Shown here one piece after another: positions 62,871 to 64,000 of a DNA stretch of 64,000 bases (its first letter is position 1; the number at the start of each line of letters is the position of its first letter). Made by a program: the position numbers and the translations under genes. Origin of the DNA: JAPPLB01 sp965218555 (GTDB lineage: Bacteria > Acidobacteriota > Terriglobia > Bryobacterales > UBA6623). The DNA lies in NCBI GenBank assembly GCA_965218555.1, contig OZ244625.1, positions 3,844,001-3,908,000 of the forward strand. Direction: 5' to 3'. The notes under the pieces were generated by a model, which was not told the origin of the DNA, made no database searches, and saw only the letters and a program-made list of their open reading frames with translations.

Positions 62871-63441
62871 GGCAAGCCGTGACTGGGTGGCGGGAGCGGC
62901 GGTCCGGGCGGCGGTTTTTGGTTGTGCGACCCTTTCGCACCCACGGCGAACCGAACGGCCCTGCAGACACCGGATTTGCGAGAAAGACGCGCCCTCGATG
63001 CGCCTGGGCCGGAGGTCGTCCGTCCGCAGCCGGCCCAGCCGGGTCGGCCGGGGAGGGCCTGGATAGTCTCGCCGGGCTTGCGCCCGAGGGCGTGCCGGCC
63101 GGAGTGGCCGGCGCAGCCTTCGTCGGAGACGAATGGGCGTGATATCACCTCCTCGATTTTTTTCTCCGCGCGGGGGCTGCAGCCGCCACAGCGAGCGCCG
63201 CGGGGACGGGAAGTCGATCTCTATGATTCCCGCCTCCCTGTCGTCATGCTATGCAGGCCGGGGCGGCAAAAACAAGACTGAAGGGCTTCAGTACCTCGAG
63301 CCGAAGGGGAACGTTCTCCTTTGCTCACCAGGGGAACTTTTCACATTGCGCCGACAGGCGGTACGGCTCTGCTGCGCTCTCGGGGCGCCGCTTGTTAGCA
63401 TGAACCTCTTTTGACTTGGACCGGTTGACCAGGAGGGCGCT

Positions 63442-64000
63442 GTGACTTTGGAATCGATGTTCTCACTCATGGGGAAGAAGGCGCTGATTGCCGGGGCCAG
63501 TCGGGGCATCGGGTTGGCGATCGCCAAGGCCACGGCGGGAGCAGGGGCGAATACGGTTCTCGCGGCGCGTTCGCTGGAAGTGCTCGAAAAAGAAGCGGCC
63601 GCGCTGCGGGATCAGGGTTTTCAGGCCGACGTTGCGCAACTCGACATCACCTCGCTCGATTCGATCGACTCGCTGGCCGCGACTCACGGCGACGCGGACA
63701 TCCTGGTGAACGTCGTGGGCACTAATGTCCGCAAGCCATTCGAGCAATACACGCAGGACGAGTACAACTACATCATGGAAACGAATCTGCACGGCATTGT
63801 CCGCTTGACGCAGAAAGTGGGCGGCCTGATGATCGAGCGCGGACGGCGCGGCAAAGTCGTCCACATCGGCAGTTTGATGTCAGTGCTGGGACTGCCGTAT
63901 CTGTCGGTCTACGCGATGACGAAGAGCGCGCTGGCCGGGCTGACGCGTGTGCTGGCGGCGGAGTGGGCGAAGTTCGACATTCAGGTCAATTGCATCGCGC
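63442..64000 (+). CDS. Short-chain dehydrogenase/reductase, N-terminal part
   Basis: 186 codons up to the right edge; the gene continues outside. GTG 63442 has AGGAGG 5 nt before it. The cofactor motif is KKALIAGASRGIGLAIAKAT (GxxxGIG, about 12-31), with DILVNVVGTNVRK at the NAG position and the catalytic S...YxxxK as HIGSLMSVLGLPYLSVYAMT + K (about 140-162). The family oxidises or reduces alcohols and ketones with NAD(P); gluconate 5-dehydrogenase-type members are similar. Divergent from the D-2-hydroxyacid dehydrogenase cluster across a long gap. Confidence 0.93.
   Translation, partial: MTLESMFSLMGKKALIAGASRGIGLAIAKATAGAGANTVLAARSLEVLEKEAAALRDQGFQADVAQLDITSLDSIDSLAATHGDADILVNVVGTNVRKPFEQYTQDEYNYIMETNLHGIVRLTQKVGGLMIERGRRGKVVHIGSLMSVLGLPYLSVYAMTKSALAGLTRVLAAEWAKFDIQVNCIA

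Larger units (their letters stand above)
62495..63441. other. Long intergenic region with repeats
   Basis: No gene is supported in this 950-bp gap. It holds one copy of the GAACGTTC element (62,649), a related inverted form near 63,303, a tandem 10-bp repeat (62,811), and G/C-rich inverted stretches near 63,080-63,120 (GCCGGCCGGAGTGGCCGGC). A strong AGGAGG ribosome site at 63431-63436 serves the SDR gene. Confidence 0.5.

Noticed and set aside
62785..62880. Possible CRISPR array
   Set aside because: The 10-bp units are directly abutting with no spacers, and there are no cas genes in the window.
61715..63142. Long plus-strand open frame (about 475 codons)
   Set aside because: It lies opposite the D-2-hydroxyacid dehydrogenase, has no recognisable domain, and continues through the 10-bp tandem repeat; it is a shadow of the real gene.

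Overview
The window reads as a chromosomal contig of a soil- or sediment-type Acidobacteriota bacterium (Solibacter/Bryobacter-like). This is inferred from gene content: a 1,123-residue carboxypeptidase-plug TonB receptor, a DUF1549/DUF1553 + DUF1501 pair, CRTAC1/ASPIC-UnbV and VCBS-repeat proteins, Tat-exported Gfo/Idh/MocA (GH109-like) oxidoreductases, M24 and M81 peptidases, and a neutral-ceramidase homologue. No marker gene fixes the taxon.

Layout. 0-4.6 kb: the 5' part of an M24 peptidase, a decayed IS21 istA and a complete-looking group II intron. 4.6-17.6 kb: a metabolic block on the + strand (TonB receptor, DUF1549/1553, DUF1501, GH109-like enzyme, M24 peptidase), split by one IS21-family element. 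17.6-20.2 kb: a 2,569-bp IS21 element with a perfect 8-bp target duplication. 20.3-28.4 kb, mostly minus strand: an Nramp-like transporter with non-canonical motifs, a CRTAC1 protein and its TPR partner, a cupin, and remnants of an LLM enzyme, an IS1595 transposase, a mandelate-racemase-family enzyme (one nonsense codon) and a TauD-like dioxygenase.

28.8-50 kb is a decay and mobile-element zone. It starts with a 47-nt 3' fragment of tRNA-Arg(UCU), which looks like an integration scar. After it come a frameshifted Cache-Cache-SBP sensor protein, two broken TldD-type proteases, a second near-identical inverted copy of the 2,569-bp IS21 without target duplication, fragments of LivK, an SPFH protein and CzcA, and then a heavy-metal island: a His/Glu-rich ZnuD-like TonB receptor, an SO_0444-type permease, IS200/IS605, a frameshifted CzcC and an intact CzcB. 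IS630, IS3 and IS1182 elements follow, inserted in or beside fragments of an LRR protein, a cytochrome-type protein and a sulfatase.

50-64 kb is mostly intact, ordinary chromosome: a Gfo/Idh/MocA enzyme, rpmB, a RidA protein with a Tat-like leader, a VCBS lipoprotein, an aroB-ubiE-hypothetical operon with overlapping starts, a three-gene minus-strand cluster (D-2-hydroxyacid dehydrogenase, ceramidase-like, M81), and the start of an SDR gene.

The strongest second-look items are the density of in-frame stop codons (mostly TAG) in otherwise readable genes between 27 and 41 kb, the identical IS21 pair with only one copy showing a target duplication, the tRNA scar, the apparently exported RidA, the atypical Nramp protein, and a conserved element built around the palindrome GAACGTTC. 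I found no clearly new multi-gene system; most of the odd structure is explained by mobile elements and gene decay.
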